DNA from: Acidimicrobiaceae bacterium
GTDB lineage: Bacteria; Actinomycetota; Acidimicrobiia; Acidimicrobiales; Ilumatobacteraceae
Direction: 5' to 3'
Length of the DNA stretch: 64,000 bases
NCBI GenBank assembly: GCA_016722025.1
Contig: JADKGZ010000009.1
Coordinates: 62,001 to 126,000 of the forward strand
Part shown: in pieces, positions 18,273 to 26,937 of the stretch
Position numbering within the stretch: position 1 is the first letter of the stretch
Layout: each line of letters begins with the position of its first letter
Translations under genes and position numbers: made by a program
Notes under the pieces: generated by a model
Database searches by the model: none
The model's input: only the letters and a program-made list of their open reading frames with translations
Told to the model about the DNA's origin: nothing

Positions 18273-20345
18273 ATGAAGCTGAGCGCGGAGTTCCTCGCAG
18301 ACGCCGAGGAGCGACTGAGCAACACGGCACACGCGCCGTCGCCACCCCAGCGCCGGCGGGCGCGGCGGGCGCAGGTGGACGCTGCCGTGCCGGTCGTTCT
18401 GCCCGGCATCGCTGTGGCCCCGCCCATGGCCGCCGGCGAGGTCGAGGAGCGCTCGATCGGCCCCGACGACATGGTCGACATGTCGTTCCTGGAACGCGCC
18501 CTCGTCGCCGGTCGCCCCGTGTGCCGCATCGTCGTCGAGCTGCACGGCGCATCGGAGTTCGCGACCGGCTTCATGGTCTCGCCGCGGGTGATGATGACCA
18601 ACCAGCACGTCCTCCCCACCGCCGACAGGGCCGAACGCGCGCGGGCCGAGTTCGACCTGCGCATCGACGGGGCGATGCAGATGCACTCCGGTGTGCCGTT
18701 CGCCTTCAGGCCCGATCTGTTCTATGCCAGCGACAAGGCCCTCGATGTTGCGTTCGTAGCGGTCGCGGCGGAGTCGATCCGCGGTGGTCGGCGCCTCACC
18801 GAGTTCGGCCATCACCGGCTCTTCGCGGCGCCACGCAAGATCGAGCCGGGCGATGCCATCACCATCATCCAGCACCCGCGTGGCGAGCCGCGCAAGATCG
18901 CGCTGCGCGAGAACCGACTGCTCGCGTTCCTCGACGACGACCGCCTCCTCTACGGCAGTGACACCGCCTCGGGTTCCTCCGGCGCCCCGGCGTTCAGTGA
19001 CGACTTCCAGGTGGTGGCGCTGCACCGCGCCGGCCGGGCTGCTCGCAAGGATGGTGGCTACCTGCTGCTCGACGGCACCGTGGTTGCCAGCCTGCGCGGC
19101 ATCGACGAGTCGCGCGTCGATTGGGAGGCCAACGAGGGTGTGCGCATCAGCGCCATCTGCCGGTACGTCACCGAACGCCTCGGCCACGACAGCGACCACG
19201 ACAACGGCAACGAGCTGCTCGAGGAGTTGAAGAGTGCGATGGCGCACGGCGGCGATGTGATCTCGCAGTTGCAGCAGGGCCTGACTGCAGAGCCTCTGCG
19301 CGGGTTGGCGACCGGCGTTGCGCAGCGCCAGCCCTCCGCTCTCGGCGCCGCAACCGCGCTCACTCCGGGCGCGGTGCTCGACCTGCCGCTGCGCGTGCAG
19401 ATCTCGCTGGCCACCACACCGTCGGTGGCGTCCGGGCAGGTCGCCGTGGCGTCGCCCGACGTCGTCACAGGCGCGTTCGCGGAGAAGTACGTGTCGCCGC
19501 GCATCGACACCGACTACACCAACCGGCGCGGGTTCGATACGAAGTTCCTCGGGCGCACGGTCGGCCTGCCCCGGCTGACGCCCGCTGGCAAGGCGCTGGC
19601 GGCCACGATGGACGGCAGGACCAGGGTCGACTACGAGCACTTCTCGGTGGTGCTGCACCGCGAACGTCGAATGGCCATCTACACCGCCTCGAACGTGGAT
19701 TGGATCAAGGAGCATCGGTTCGGTGAGCTGACCCGCAAGGACCTCACCGGGTTGAAGGATGGTGAGATCGAGAAGTGGGTGTCGGATCCGCGCCTGCCCG
19801 CTGCCTGGCAGTTGCCCGACACCTTCTACACCAAGGACCGGAAGTCGTTCGACAAGGGCCATCTCGTGCGGCGCGACGATGTGTGCTGGGGTGCCACCAC
19901 GGAGGAGGTGATCCGCGCCAACGGCGACAGCTTCCACGTGACGAACTGCTCACCGCAGCGAAGCGACTTCAACCGCTCGGCCGAGGACGACCGAGCGTGG
20001 GGCGACCTCGAGAACCTGATCCAGCACGGGGTCACCCGCTGCTGCGTGTTCTCCGGACCGGTGTTCGACGACGTCGATCCGGAGTTCGAGGGACGTGACG
20101 AGGTGGGCCCGACTCGAGTGCAGATCCCGTCGCGCTACTGGAAGGTGGTCGTCGAGCAGGCCGACGACGGCTCGCTGCGGTCGTACGCCTTCATCTTGCG
20201 CCAAGACCTCACCGACGTGCAGATGGAGGAGCTCGACGTGCCCGCGGTGTGGAAGACACGACGGATCAAGATCGCGGCTCTCGAGGCCGAGCTGGCGCTG
20301 CTGAAGTTCACCGCCGCGGTACGTGCCGCGGATGTGCTGGGCTGA
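18273..20345 (+). CDS. trypsin-like protease fused to DNA/RNA non-specific endonuclease (NUC1/EndoG)
   Basis: 690 residues, no signal peptide. Residues ~80-260 are a trypsin-like peptidase: MMTNQHVL (His112), KALDVAFVAV (Asp158) and SGSSGAPAF (Ser236), the full catalytic triad. A linker with an acidic patch (HDSDHDNGNELLEEL) follows. Residues ~405-685 are a ββα-metal nuclease: the EndoG/Serratia D-R-G-H box is D-K-G-H here (527-530, His530), and TNCSPQRSDFN supplies Asn558 and Asn567 at the spacing seen in the family, Asn567 matching the metal ligand. Intracellular protease-nuclease fusions suggest a toxin-type effector unlocked by proteolysis. It stands alone, 270 bases after the VTC gene and convergent with 20367. 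Confidence 0.88.
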   Translation: MKLSAEFLADAEERLSNTAHAPSPPQRRRARRAQVDAAVPVVLPGIAVAPPMAAGEVEERSIGPDDMVDMSFLERALVAGRPVCRIVVELHGASEFATGFMVSPRVMMTNQHVLPTADRAERARAEFDLRIDGAMQMHSGVPFAFRPDLFYASDKALDVAFVAVAAESIRGGRRLTEFGHHRLFAAPRKIEPGDAITIIQHPRGEPRKIALRENRLLAFLDDDRLLYGSDTASGSSGAPAFSDDFQVVALHRAGRAARKDGGYLLLDGTVVASLRGIDESRVDWEANEGVRISAICRYVTERLGHDSDHDNGNELLEELKSAMAHGGDVISQLQQGLTAEPLRGLATGVAQRQPSALGAATALTPGAVLDLPLRVQISLATTPSVASGQVAVASPDVVTGAFAEKYVSPRIDTDYTNRRGFDTKFLGRTVGLPRLTPAGKALAATMDGRTRVDYEHFSVVLHRERRMAIYTASNVDWIKEHRFGELTRKDLTGLKDGEIEKWVSDPRLPAAWQLPDTFYTKDRKSFDKGHLVRRDDVCWGATTEEVIRANGDSFHVTNCSPQRSDFNRSAEDDRAWGDLENLIQHGVTRCCVFSGPVFDDVDPEFEGRDEVGPTRVQIPSRYWKVVVEQADDGSLRSYAFILRQDLTDVQMEELDVPAVWKTRRIKIAALEAELALLKFTAAVRAADVLG

Positions 20346-20366
20346 CCCTCGGGCCAGTCGACCGCA

Positions 20367-21722
20367 TCAGCCGTTGACGAACGTGGGGGTCAGCCAGGTC
20401 TTGTTGTTGTAGTGCCAGCGCACGCTGTCGCCGACCTGGTTGAGGTAGGCGTCGTTGTTGACGTACCAGCGCCCGCTGAACCACAGGCCCACGCAACCCC
20501 ACACGTCGCCGGCGGCATAGGTGCCATTGCGCTCGACGGTGTTGAGCCAGGTGTAGTTGCCCTCGTAGCAGGCACGCCACGAGGCGTAGGTGTAGTCGAG
20601 GTTGTAGGCGGACGACGTGCGAGCGTTGACCGCGTACTGGAACGCGGATTGGTGATAGGTGTCGCGCACCTGGCCGAGGCCCCACGACTCGCCGTTGTCG
20701 CCGTTGGCCGACTGGTACCAGTACGACTCCTTGATCACCTGGGCGCGCACGATGTCCTCGTCGATGCCCCACTTGCAGGCAGCCCACTGGATGATCTGGT
20801 CGGTGGTGCCGACGAAGTCACCGTCGACGCGGTTGAAGCCCGACCAGGACGTGTTGCTGTTGGCGTTGGCGCGGCTGCCACGAGTGTTGTTGGCGGTGGC
20901 GTTCTCGGGGCGGATCTCCACCGCAGCGCGCACCCGCACTGCGCACTGAGCTCCGGTGGGCAGCGCGGCACCCACCGGCAAGGTCGCGAACCTGGCGGGA
21001 GCCGGCGCACTCGTGGTGGTGGTGGTGACCGGCGGTCGGGTCGTGGTGGTGGTGACCGGCGGTCGGGTCGTGGTGGTGGTTGCCGGGGGTCGGGTCGTGG
21101 TGGTGGTCGCGGCAACCGTGGTGGTGGTGATCGGCGGTCGGGTCGTGGTGGTGGTTGCCGCGATGGTGGTCGTGGTGGCGGTCGGAGGTCGAGTGGTGGT
21201 GGGCGGGGCGGAGGTGACGAGCGCGACATCGGCTGCTCGGTCGTTCCAGTGGATCATCGACCGCCAGTCGACGGCGAAGACGCCGACCTTCACCGAGTAC
21301 GAACCGGCGGCGAGGCCACCTGTTGCCCACGCGGCGGTGAACGTGCGCGTCTGACCGGCGGTGAACGATTGGCTGTTCCAGAACTGCTGGAACACCTTGC
21401 GCCCGGCCTGGTCGTAGATCTCGAGGTCGATCAGTGCCCTACGGGCTCGCTCGGACTTCACCGAAGCCGTGACCGCCACGGATTGGCCGACGGTCGCCTG
21501 CGGGCGGTCGACGCGCGCCGACGTGACGAATCGTGCGGCGGTGACCTCGACGGCTGCGACGTTGCCGCCGAGCACCACGATCGGGGTACCGACTGCCAGC
21601 AGCGCGGCAGCGAGCACGACGCCGAGATGGCGCCTGACTGCGGATGTTGGGGACACGGGGCTTCCTCTCTCCGATCCGGCGGGTGCCTGGATCGGACGTC
21701 CTTCGGTGTCCGCCATCATCAA
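20367..21722 (-). CDS. secreted transglycosylase-like protein with Thr/Pro repeat linker
   Basis: 451 residues. A hydrophobic signal segment (GVVLAAALLAVGTPIVVLGG) follows about 30 polar residues. Residues ~55-170 form a beta-sandwich-type domain (ATVGQSVAVTASVKS, DLEIYDQAGRKVFQQFW, GQTRTFTAAWATGG). A low-complexity linker with about seven TTTTTRPP-like repeats follows. The C-terminal ~190 residues resemble a lysozyme-like lytic transglycosylase fold: IIQWAACKWGIDEDIVRAQVIKES carries a Glu at the expected catalytic place, then SWGLGQVRD. The linker should carry the catalytic domain through the cell wall. It is convergent with the protease-nuclease gene (21 bases between stops). Confidence 0.8.
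   Translation of the reverse strand: MMMADTEGRPIQAPAGSERGSPVSPTSAVRRHLGVVLAAALLAVGTPIVVLGGNVAAVEVTAARFVTSARVDRPQATVGQSVAVTASVKSERARRALIDLEIYDQAGRKVFQQFWNSQSFTAGQTRTFTAAWATGGLAAGSYSVKVGVFAVDWRSMIHWNDRAADVALVTSAPPTTTRPPTATTTTIAATTTTTRPPITTTTVAATTTTTRPPATTTTTRPPVTTTTTRPPVTTTTTSAPAPARFATLPVGAALPTGAQCAVRVRAAVEIRPENATANNTRGSRANANSNTSWSGFNRVDGDFVGTTDQIIQWAACKWGIDEDIVRAQVIKESYWYQSANGDNGESWGLGQVRDTYHQSAFQYAVNARTSSAYNLDYTYASWRACYEGNYTWLNTVERNGTYAAGDVWGCVGLWFSGRWYVNNDAYLNQVGDSVRWHYNNKTWLTPTFVNG
20995..21215. repeat. in-frame GGT/CGG repeat coding Thr/Pro linker
   Basis: About seven imperfect copies of a 24-27 base unit (plus-strand form GTCGTGGTGGTGGT followed by a GGCGGTCGG-like part) encode the TTTTTRPP linker of the minus-strand gene. 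The copies at 21030-21100 are nearly identical, suggesting recent slippage or unequal exchange. There are no unique spacers, so this is not a CRISPR. Confidence 0.8.
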
Positions 21723-21857
21723 ACCGTAATGATTTCGTCACCAAACTGCAACCTTGGACGTCGAACGAATCGACCGATCTCGATCTGGTACATCGGCGCC
21801 CGGACACGCTCACTTGAGTGGCAGTGCAACGACGGCACGGCGTGCGATGCTGGCTCG

Positions 21858-23927
21858 GTGCCGCCTGATCCCTCCACGTCGCTGGCAACGGCGCATCTGT
21901 CGTCAGTGCTGGAACGACTGGCGGGAGCAGACGCGGTGCCGCGTGCAGACCAGGTGGAGGCCGTGCACGCCATCATCCAGCCGGCGGCCAGGGTGCTGGT
22001 GGTGCAGGCCACCGGCTGGGGCAAGTCGGCCGTGTACTGGGCGGCCACGTCGGCCATGCGATCCACTGGTGCAGGGCCGACGCTGGTGGTCTCGCCGCTG
22101 CTGGCACTGATGCGCGACCAGGTGTCGGCGGCGCAGCGCTCGGGGCTGCGCGCCGCCACCGTCAACAGCACCAACCTCGACGAGTGGGACCCCATCTTCG
22201 CCGCGCTCGATGCCGACGGGATCGACGTGTTGCTGGTCTCACCGGAACGCTTGGGCAACCCACGCTTCGCCGCTCGGCTCGACGAGCTGATGGCACGCGT
22301 GGGGCTGGTGGTCATCGACGAAGCGCACTGCATCAGCGATTGGGGTTTCGACTTCCGGCCCGACTACCAGCGGCTTGCCCGCGCGTTGCTCTCCACGCCG
22401 ACCGCGTCGGTGCTCGCCACCACTGCAACCGCCAACCGGCGGGTCACTGCCGATGTGGAAGCACAGCTGGGCGTGCGCACGGTCACCTTTCGCGGCACGC
22501 TGGCGCGTACTTCGTTGCGGCTGTCGGTGGTCTCCGGTCTGTCGCCGCTCGAGCGCTACGCCTGGGTCGCGGATGCGCTCGACGCGTTGCCCGGCTCCGG
22601 CATCGTCTACGTGCTCACGGTCGCCGAGGCCGAGCGGCTGGCCGGCTTCCTGCAGTCGTGCGACCACCACGTGGTCGCGTACACGGGCCAGATGGAGGCC
22701 GATGCCCGAGTGGAGGTGGAGGAGCTGCTGCGCGCGAACCGTGTGAAGGCGGTGGTGGCCACGTCGGCGTTGGGCATGGGCTACGACAAACCAGACCTCG
22801 GCTTCTGCCTGCATGTCGGCTCGCCCGCCACGCCGGTGGCGTACTACCAGCAGATCGGGCGAGCCGGTCGCGCGGTGGCGCGAGCCGATGCCGTGCTGTT
22901 GTCGGCCCAAGCCGACGAGCGCATCTGGGAGTACTTCGCGACGGCTTCGATCCCGCAGCCCGACGATGTCGACAAGACGCTGCGGGCACTCGCCGGCGGC
23001 CCACGGTCGGTGCTCGAGCTCGACACCCTCACCGGAGTGCGCCGCGGCCGACTGGAGACGCTGCTGAAGATCCTCGCCATCGACGGCAGCGTCGCCAAGG
23101 ATGGCTCGAAGTGGGCCGCCACCGGTCAGCCCTACGTGCACGACACCGAGAAGTGGAACGCCCTCGCGCTCACCCGGCGTGCCGAGGCCACCCTCATGCG
23201 CCGCTACGCGCACGGCGACGGGTGCCTGATGGCCTACCTGCAACAGGCACTCGACGACCCATCGCCTGCAGCCTGCGGCCGCTGCTCGGTGTGCACCGGC
23301 CTGCTGCCGCACCCGGGTGCACGCCCCAGCGACGAACGCCTGCATGCGGCGCGCCAGCACTTGCAGGGTGTCGATGTGGTGATCGAGCCGCGCAAGCTGT
23401 GGCCGCAAGGTGTCGCCAGGAAGGGCAAGATCGCCGGGTCGGGTGTGGGCCGTGCGGTCGCGTTCGCCGACGACGCCGGCTGGAGCGAGGAGCTGCTGGC
23501 GCTGCAACGCACGGGCTACGGCAGCGTGCCGCCGGCGCTGATGGCAGGTGCGGTGGAAGTGCTTCGCCGGTGGGCCAAGGTGTGGTCGGTGCGGCCGGTT
23601 GCTGTGGTCGCCGCGCCCGCGTACTCGGTGGAGATGGCGGCCAATCGAGCGCTGGCGGCACACGTCGCCGGTGTCGGCAAGTTGCCGCTGCTCGACCTGT
23701 TCAGTTGGAGCGGCCCACAGGTGCCCACCGACACCTCCAGCGCGCCGGTGGTCGCGCACCTCGAGCAGGCCATCCGACTCGACACATCGATCGCGGTACC
23801 GACCGGGCCGGTGCTGCTGTGCGCGACCACCATGCGCACGGGTTGGGCGCTCACCGTCGGCGGCGCACTCCTGTACGAAGCCGGATGCGCGTCGACGATG
23901 CCGTTGGTCATCCATCGCCTACCCTGA
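21858..23927 (+). CDS. RecQ-family ATP-dependent DNA helicase
   Basis: 689 residues from the GTG at 21858; the same frame is open far upstream only as antisense of the transglycosylase gene. Helicase motifs in order: ATGWGKS (I), VSPLLALMRDQV (Ia), VIDEAHCISDWGFDFRPDY (II plus the RecQ aromatic loop), LATTATAN (III), VVATSALGMGYDKPDL (V) and QQIGRAGRA (VI). A RecQ zinc-binding region follows: the Arg-rich helix LTRRAEATLMRRY and cysteines in GDGCLMAYLQQALDD...CGRCSVCTG. The C-terminal 200 residues are not an HRDC domain I recognise and end in a phosphoribosyltransferase-like stretch (VWSVRPVAVVAAPAYSVEMA). Role: DNA unwinding in repair. Confidence 0.9.
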   Translation: MPPDPSTSLATAHLSSVLERLAGADAVPRADQVEAVHAIIQPAARVLVVQATGWGKSAVYWAATSAMRSTGAGPTLVVSPLLALMRDQVSAAQRSGLRAATVNSTNLDEWDPIFAALDADGIDVLLVSPERLGNPRFAARLDELMARVGLVVIDEAHCISDWGFDFRPDYQRLARALLSTPTASVLATTATANRRVTADVEAQLGVRTVTFRGTLARTSLRLSVVSGLSPLERYAWVADALDALPGSGIVYVLTVAEAERLAGFLQSCDHHVVAYTGQMEADARVEVEELLRANRVKAVVATSALGMGYDKPDLGFCLHVGSPATPVAYYQQIGRAGRAVARADAVLLSAQADERIWEYFATASIPQPDDVDKTLRALAGGPRSVLELDTLTGVRRGRLETLLKILAIDGSVAKDGSKWAATGQPYVHDTEKWNALALTRRAEATLMRRYAHGDGCLMAYLQQALDDPSPAACGRCSVCTGLLPHPGARPSDERLHAARQHLQGVDVVIEPRKLWPQGVARKGKIAGSGVGRAVAFADDAGWSEELLALQRTGYGSVPPALMAGAVEVLRRWAKVWSVRPVAVVAAPAYSVEMAANRALAAHVAGVGKLPLLDLFSWSGPQVPTDTSSAPVVAHLEQAIRLDTSIAVPTGPVLLCATTMRTGWALTVGGALLYEAGCASTMPLVIHRLP

Positions 23928-24087
23928 CCCCAACGTCGCCTGAGCGACACGCATGACCTCTGCCTCTTGGCGGTGGGAGCGGTGCGGCGTAGGAGGGAGA
24001 TGCGCCAGCCATGTGGTGCGGTCGACGGTCCGGCGTAGCGCCGGCCATCGGTGGCCCACATGACGGCCTTGCGAGGAGGTGTTCGAG

Positions 24088-24738
24088 ATGAACGCACTGG
24101 ACCCTGGCTGGTTCCCGGACCCGATGGGGCGTCACGAGTACCGGTGGTGGACGGGCTCGGCGTGGGGCGAGCACGTGTCGGACCGTGGGCTCACCGTGAT
24201 CGACCCGGTGGCGTCGGCGCCACCGGCGGCAGCGTCTCATGCGACGAGTCAGCCGGCATATCAGCCAGCCGTGGCGTACTCACCGGCCGCGGCCTATCCG
24301 CAGGTGACGGCGACCGGCGCGCCCCCGAGCAGCGCTGCCGCCGGCATCGGCTGGGCCACGTTCGTCGGTGCCGCGATCGCCGGCGCCAGCGCGCTGTTGA
24401 GCTGGGTGGACACCTCGTTCTCCTCCGTCAACGGCTTCGACGTGCCCGCCGCATTCCTCGTCGACTACGAAACGGGCTTCGACAGCGGGTTCAGCGTCGG
24501 GCTGGTCGCGCTGGTGCTCGCCGCGGCAGCGATGCTGGCGGCCGTCGTTCGGCAGCCGGCGATGCGGCAGTTGGGGCGAGTCGCAGGTTCGGGCTTGGTG
24601 GCGGTGGGCGTGCTCTTCGTCGTTCAGCTGTACCGGCTCGCCGACGCCTCGGATGTGTCGATGAGCGACTTGCTGGGTGTGGCCCCGTTCGCGGCCATCG
24701 TCGGTGGGGTGACCGTGCTGGTCGCCAAGGGTCGCTGA
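24088..24738 (+). CDS. DUF2510-domain membrane protein
   Basis: 216 residues from the ATG at 24088; GAGGAGG at 24073-24079 has proper spacing for this start and rules out the in-frame GTG at 24079. The N-terminus is a DUF2510 module (PGWFPDPMGRHEYRWWTGSAW), a short soluble motif common at the front of actinobacterial membrane proteins. An Ala/Pro linker and four hydrophobic segments follow (AAAGIGWATFVGAAIAGASA, VGLVALVLAAAAMLAAVV, GLVAVGVLFVVQLYRLA, APFAAIVGGVTVLVA). Function unknown. The stop codon lies inside the first unit of a 14-base tandem repeat. Confidence 0.8.
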   Translation: MNALDPGWFPDPMGRHEYRWWTGSAWGEHVSDRGLTVIDPVASAPPAAASHATSQPAYQPAVAYSPAAAYPQVTATGAPPSSAAAGIGWATFVGAAIAGASALLSWVDTSFSSVNGFDVPAAFLVDYETGFDSGFSVGLVALVLAAAAMLAAVVRQPAMRQLGRVAGSGLVAVGVLFVVQLYRLADASDVSMSDLLGVAPFAAIVGGVTVLVAKGR

Positions 24739-24799
24739 CACGCCGTCGCTGACACGCCGTTGCTGGCACGCCGTTACTGACACGGGTCGCTGGCGCGCG
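24731..24799. repeat. 14-bp tandem repeat, about five units
   Basis: Units of the form GTCGCTGACACGCC: two perfect copies (24731-24744, 24745-24758), then two diverged copies (24759-24786) and a partial fifth. The first unit contains the stop codon of the DUF2510 gene, so length changes in the array would alter only its 3' flank and the leader of the ATPase pair. No partner structure is seen. Confidence 0.8.
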
Positions 24800-24835
24800 A
24801 GGCCCCGTGTGATCCTGCCCGATACCCTTGCCGGT

Positions 24836-25813
24836 ATGGGACCGGTCCGCGCAACACCGGTGTGGCTCGGCCGCACTCGTGTACTGGTGGTGGTCGGCAA
24901 AGGCGGGGTCGGCACCAGCACGGTCGCTGCCTCGTCGGCACTGCTGGCGGCCAAGGGTGGCGCCGACGTCCTGCTCGTGGCCGTCGATGGCAAGCCCGGG
25001 CTGGGGCCGTTGCTGGGCGGGCAGCCGCTCGGCCCAGCCGAGCAGACGCTGCGCACCTTCACCCGTGGCGGTGGCCGGGTGCGCGGGCGCACGATCTCGC
25101 CGGAGCAGGCGTTCGGCGACTACCTGGAGCTGAAGGGCTTCGGCCGGCTGTTGCGGCGAGCAGCGTCGGCCGCCTCGTTCGACCTGATCGCAGGGTCGAC
25201 CCCTGGCATGGAGCACTTGCTCGTGCTGGGCAAGATCAAGGAGCTCGACCGCGAGAAGGCAGCCGATCTGATCATCGTCGACGTCCCGCCTGCCGGGCAT
25301 GCGGCGCCGTTCCTCCGGTCGGCTTCCGCGCTGCAGCGAGCAGTGGCCAGCGGCCCTGTGCGCGACCAGGCCGACGAGGTGTCGGCGCTGCTGGCCGATC
25401 ATCAGCGCTGCCAGTGCGTGCTGGTCACGTTGCCCGAGGAGACGCCGGTCAACGAAGTGGTGGAGCTGGCCTACGACCTGGAGGACGACCTCGGCCTCGC
25501 CTTGGCCCCGCTGGTGGTGAACGCATGCTGGCCCGAGCGCCCCGGGCTGTCGATGAGCGCCGCCGCGGCAGCCAAGCAACAGCACATGACGCTGCCGGCC
25601 GCCACCAGGCGGGCACTCGACGGCGTGGTTCGCTTCGGCCGGGCGCGGCTCGACAGCCAGCACGAGCAGTTCGCGCGGCTCGACGAAGCGCTGCCACTGC
25701 CGCGTGTGCAGCTGCCGCGCCTGCCTGCAGCGCGCCTGCTGCCCGCACATCTCGACCTGCTCGCCAGCGCGTTGGCGGCCGAGCCGATCATGCCGCAACG
25801 AGTCTCGCAATGA
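24836..25813 (+). CDS. ArsA/Get3-like ATPase, subunit A (P-loop lysine missing)
   Basis: 325 residues from the ATG at 24836 (a GTG at 24809 is also in frame). Deviant Walker A motif near the N-terminus: GKGGVGTST, residues 21-29. The signature lysine (Lys22) is kept but the phosphate-binding lysine of K-G-G-x-G-K-T is Thr27 (codon ACC, 24914-24916). Switch I is LVAVDGKPGL and switch II is IIVDVPPAGHA. It is paired with a second ATPase whose ATG overlaps its stop. The arrangement matches the mycobacterial Rv3679-Rv3680 (BagA/BagB) pair, a soluble Get3-like complex linked to tolerance of toxic metabolites. There is no arsenical pump gene nearby, so arsenite transport is unlikely. Confidence 0.85.
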   Translation: MGPVRATPVWLGRTRVLVVVGKGGVGTSTVAASSALLAAKGGADVLLVAVDGKPGLGPLLGGQPLGPAEQTLRTFTRGGGRVRGRTISPEQAFGDYLELKGFGRLLRRAASAASFDLIAGSTPGMEHLLVLGKIKELDREKAADLIIVDVPPAGHAAPFLRSASALQRAVASGPVRDQADEVSALLADHQRCQCVLVTLPEETPVNEVVELAYDLEDDLGLALAPLVVNACWPERPGLSMSAAAAAKQQHMTLPAATRRALDGVVRFGRARLDSQHEQFARLDEALPLPRVQLPRLPAARLLPAHLDLLASALAAEPIMPQRVSQ

Positions 25814-26895
25814 GCACGCTCCAGTCCGTGGTGCACGACGCGTCGCTGGTCGTCACGTGCGGCCCGGGTGGCGTGGGCAAGACCACCACCGCAGCCGCGC
25901 TGGCGCTGGCCGCTGCGCGAGCCGGTCGCCGGGTCATCGTGGTCACCGTCGACCCCGCTCGGCGTCTTGCCGACACGCTGGGCATCGATGCCTCCGCTCG
26001 CTCGCACGACCCGGTGGAGGTGGTCGGCGCCACCACGCATCCCACCGGCTCGCTGTGGGCGCAGATGCTCGATGCCGAGTCCACCTTCGATCGCATGATC
26101 GCCGATCGTGCCGGCGACGAGCAGCGGGTGCAGGCCATCCTGTCGAACCCCATCTACCGCAGCATCGCCGGCTCGCTCGCGGGAGCGCAGGAGTACATGG
26201 CCATCGAGCGCCTGCACCAGCTGTGGACCAGCGGCGAGTACGACCTGATCGTGATCGACACGCCGCCCTCGCGGCACGCGATCGACCTGCTTGCCGCACC
26301 CGACCGCCTGGTGACGTTCTTCAGTCATCCTGTCTACCGAGTGCTCACCGTGCCGGGCCGATCTTTCGCACGGGTCACCAATGCGGGCTCGTCGGCGTTC
26401 CTGTGGGCCATCCGCCGGCTCGCCGGCCCGAAGGTGGTGGAGGACACCATCGAGTTCTTCCGCTCCCTGTCCGGCATGGAAGCCGGCTTGCGCCAGCGTG
26501 CCGCCGAAACGGCGCAGATCCTGCGCAGCGAGGAGACTGCCTTCGTGCTCGTCTCCAGCCCGCGGGCGGAAGCGATCGACGAGGCCGTGCACCTCGCGGG
26601 GGCCTTGCGCGATGGCGGGTTCCCGCTGCATGCCATGGTGGTCAACCTCGTGCACCCCACGCCGGCACCGCTGGGCATGGAAGTGCCCGCCGATCTGCCG
26701 CCCGGCCCGCTGACCGACCAGTTCGACCTGCACCGCGAGCTCACCGCGCTGGTGGCAGACGAGGCGCGCGAGATGAACACGCTGCGAACCCTGGCGGATG
26801 ATGCGGCATTGGTCGAAGTGCCCTTGCTCGACGACGTGCAGGATCTTGCCGGGCTCGCCGTGTTGGGTGGGCATTTGCTGTCGACCGCCGGGTGA
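25810..26895 (+). CDS. ArsA/Get3-like ATPase, subunit B (signature lysine missing)
   Basis: 361 residues from the ATG at 25810, overlapping the upstream stop by 4 bases. Walker A is GPGGVGKTT (residues 18-26): the phosphate-binding Lys24 is present but the signature position is Pro19, the reverse of its partner. Switch I is VVTVDPARRLADTLG and switch II is IVIDTPPSRHAIDLL, both normal for ArsA/Get3. Downstream, EETAFVLVSSPRAEAIDEAVH and the A-loop region VNLVHPTP are family-typical. It probably forms an obligate heterodimer with the 24836-25813 product. The stop is followed by a convergent Rieske gene. Confidence 0.88.
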   Translation: MSTLQSVVHDASLVVTCGPGGVGKTTTAAALALAAARAGRRVIVVTVDPARRLADTLGIDASARSHDPVEVVGATTHPTGSLWAQMLDAESTFDRMIADRAGDEQRVQAILSNPIYRSIAGSLAGAQEYMAIERLHQLWTSGEYDLIVIDTPPSRHAIDLLAAPDRLVTFFSHPVYRVLTVPGRSFARVTNAGSSAFLWAIRRLAGPKVVEDTIEFFRSLSGMEAGLRQRAAETAQILRSEETAFVLVSSPRAEAIDEAVHLAGALRDGGFPLHAMVVNLVHPTPAPLGMEVPADLPPGPLTDQFDLHRELTALVADEAREMNTLRTLADDAALVEVPLLDDVQDLAGLAVLGGHLLSTAG

Positions 26896-26937
26896 TCGCG
26901 GTCGATCCGCCGTCGGCATGGCCGGCGCCGGCGTGGG

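Noticed and set aside
20995..21215. CRISPR-like array
   Set aside because: Contiguous coding repeats without unique spacers; they translate to a Thr/Pro linker.
20412..21857. Long open frame continuing upstream of the helicase start
   Set aside because: It is antisense to the transglycosylase-like gene and its Gly/Arg-rich translation mirrors the Thr/Pro repeats; helicase homology begins only after the GTG at 21858.
24836..26895. Arsenite pump operon
   Set aside because: No ArsB/Acr3, ArsR or ArsD gene nearby; the paired-gene layout fits the Rv3679/Rv3680 type.
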